The notes under the pieces are model-generated. The model was not told the DNA's origin. It did no database searches and saw only the letters and a list, made by a program, of their open reading frames with translations. Of a stretch of DNA of 29,093 nucleotides, positions 28,953 through 29,093 are shown one piece after another. The translations under genes were made by a program, and so were the position numbers. Position 1 is the first letter of the stretch. Every line of letters starts with the position of its first letter. The stretch comes from Trichomonas tenax (lineage: Eukaryota > Parabasalia > Trichomonadida > Trichomonadidae). The stretch covers positions 1-29,093 of the forward strand of contig JALKBU010000652.1 of assembly GCA_023091735.1 (NCBI GenBank). Reading direction: 5' to 3'.

Positions 28953-28999
28953 AGATGTTCGCAGAGCTCGAGTCTTCGCCTCGAGCTCTGCGAACATCT
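28953..28999. repeat. perfect 20-bp inverted repeat with 7-base loop
   Basis: Left arm 28953-28972 (AGATGTTCGCAGAGCTCGAG), loop TCTTCGC, and a right arm 28980-28999 that is its exact reverse complement. It is followed by a short T run. At 55% GC in the arms it stands out from its AT-rich surroundings. It abuts the point where integrase homology stops. Confidence 0.95.
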
Positions 29000-29093
29000 T
29001 TTTATATAAATACTGAATTCACAAATTACAAAACGAGTAATTTATTAATACTAATATTTACGACAGAATTAGTTTTACAAGTTAGGGTCCCCC

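Noticed and set aside
28954..29009. Arg/Ala-rich open frame through the palindrome
   Set aside because: It is a by-product of reading a GC-rich perfect dyad; no start context or homology supports it.
29076..29093. TTAGGG near the right edge, as in telomeres
   Set aside because: A single copy followed by TCCCCC, with no tandem array.
1..29093. tRNA, rRNA or CRISPR arrays
   Set aside because: No tRNA B-box with a matching cloverleaf, no rRNA stretch and no regularly spaced direct repeats were seen by eye. A tRNAscan/Infernal run would settle the RNA question.

Overview
The window looks like nuclear DNA of a trichomonad (parabasalid protist of the Trichomonas/Tritrichomonas type). This is an inference. 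It rests on AT-rich spacers, long genes with no visible introns, short 5' leaders carrying trichomonad-style initiator words (TCAYT, CCTTT) and a Myb-site word (TATCGTC), several stop codons embedded in TAAA, and a decayed Maverick/Polinton next to BEACH, TKL-kinase, Myb and ankyrin genes. No database search was possible.

Layout. The left edge (1-119) holds the 5' part of an unrecognised reverse-strand ORF. A TKL-type protein kinase with a long helical tail follows (581-3643, +). Positions about 3650-8470 are a gene graveyard: the 3' stump of a Myb gene (4610-4999, +), a broken ankyrin-repeat gene (5888-6700, -) and a possible PAS-like fragment (7576-7761, +). A compact gene block follows: a TMEM18-like membrane protein (8509-8958, +), a CAS/CSE1-type nuclear export receptor (9074-12070, -), a DHHC-palmitoyltransferase-like protein that has lost its DHHC active site (12721-13401, +), a small conserved-looking ORF (13779-14000, +) and ribosomal protein eL30 (14497-14835, -). 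After 1.3 kb of AT-rich spacer come a short, divergent ER-type Hsp70 of Grp170/Lhs1 flavour (16119-17936, +) and, convergent with it, a 2161-residue Furry/Mor2/PAG1-like giant (18027-24512, -). Three near-palindromes lie upstream of the giant gene.

The right end is a rearranged junction. A BEACH-WD40 gene keeps only its 3' part (24849-26021, -). Directly upstream lies a dead, truncated Maverick (about 26075-28952, -) with a frameshifted protein-primed-type DNA polymerase B and an integrase with in-frame stops. The element stops at a perfect 20-bp inverted repeat (28953-28999) close to the window end.

The genes do not form a pathway. They are independently transcribed housekeeping and signalling genes (nuclear transport, translation, ER folding, membrane proteins, cell shape). 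I found no convincing new multi-gene system. The most unusual items are the DHHC-less DHHC protein, the Hsp70 with a shortened nucleotide-binding lobe, the palindrome cluster, and the palindrome-bounded Maverick remnant.
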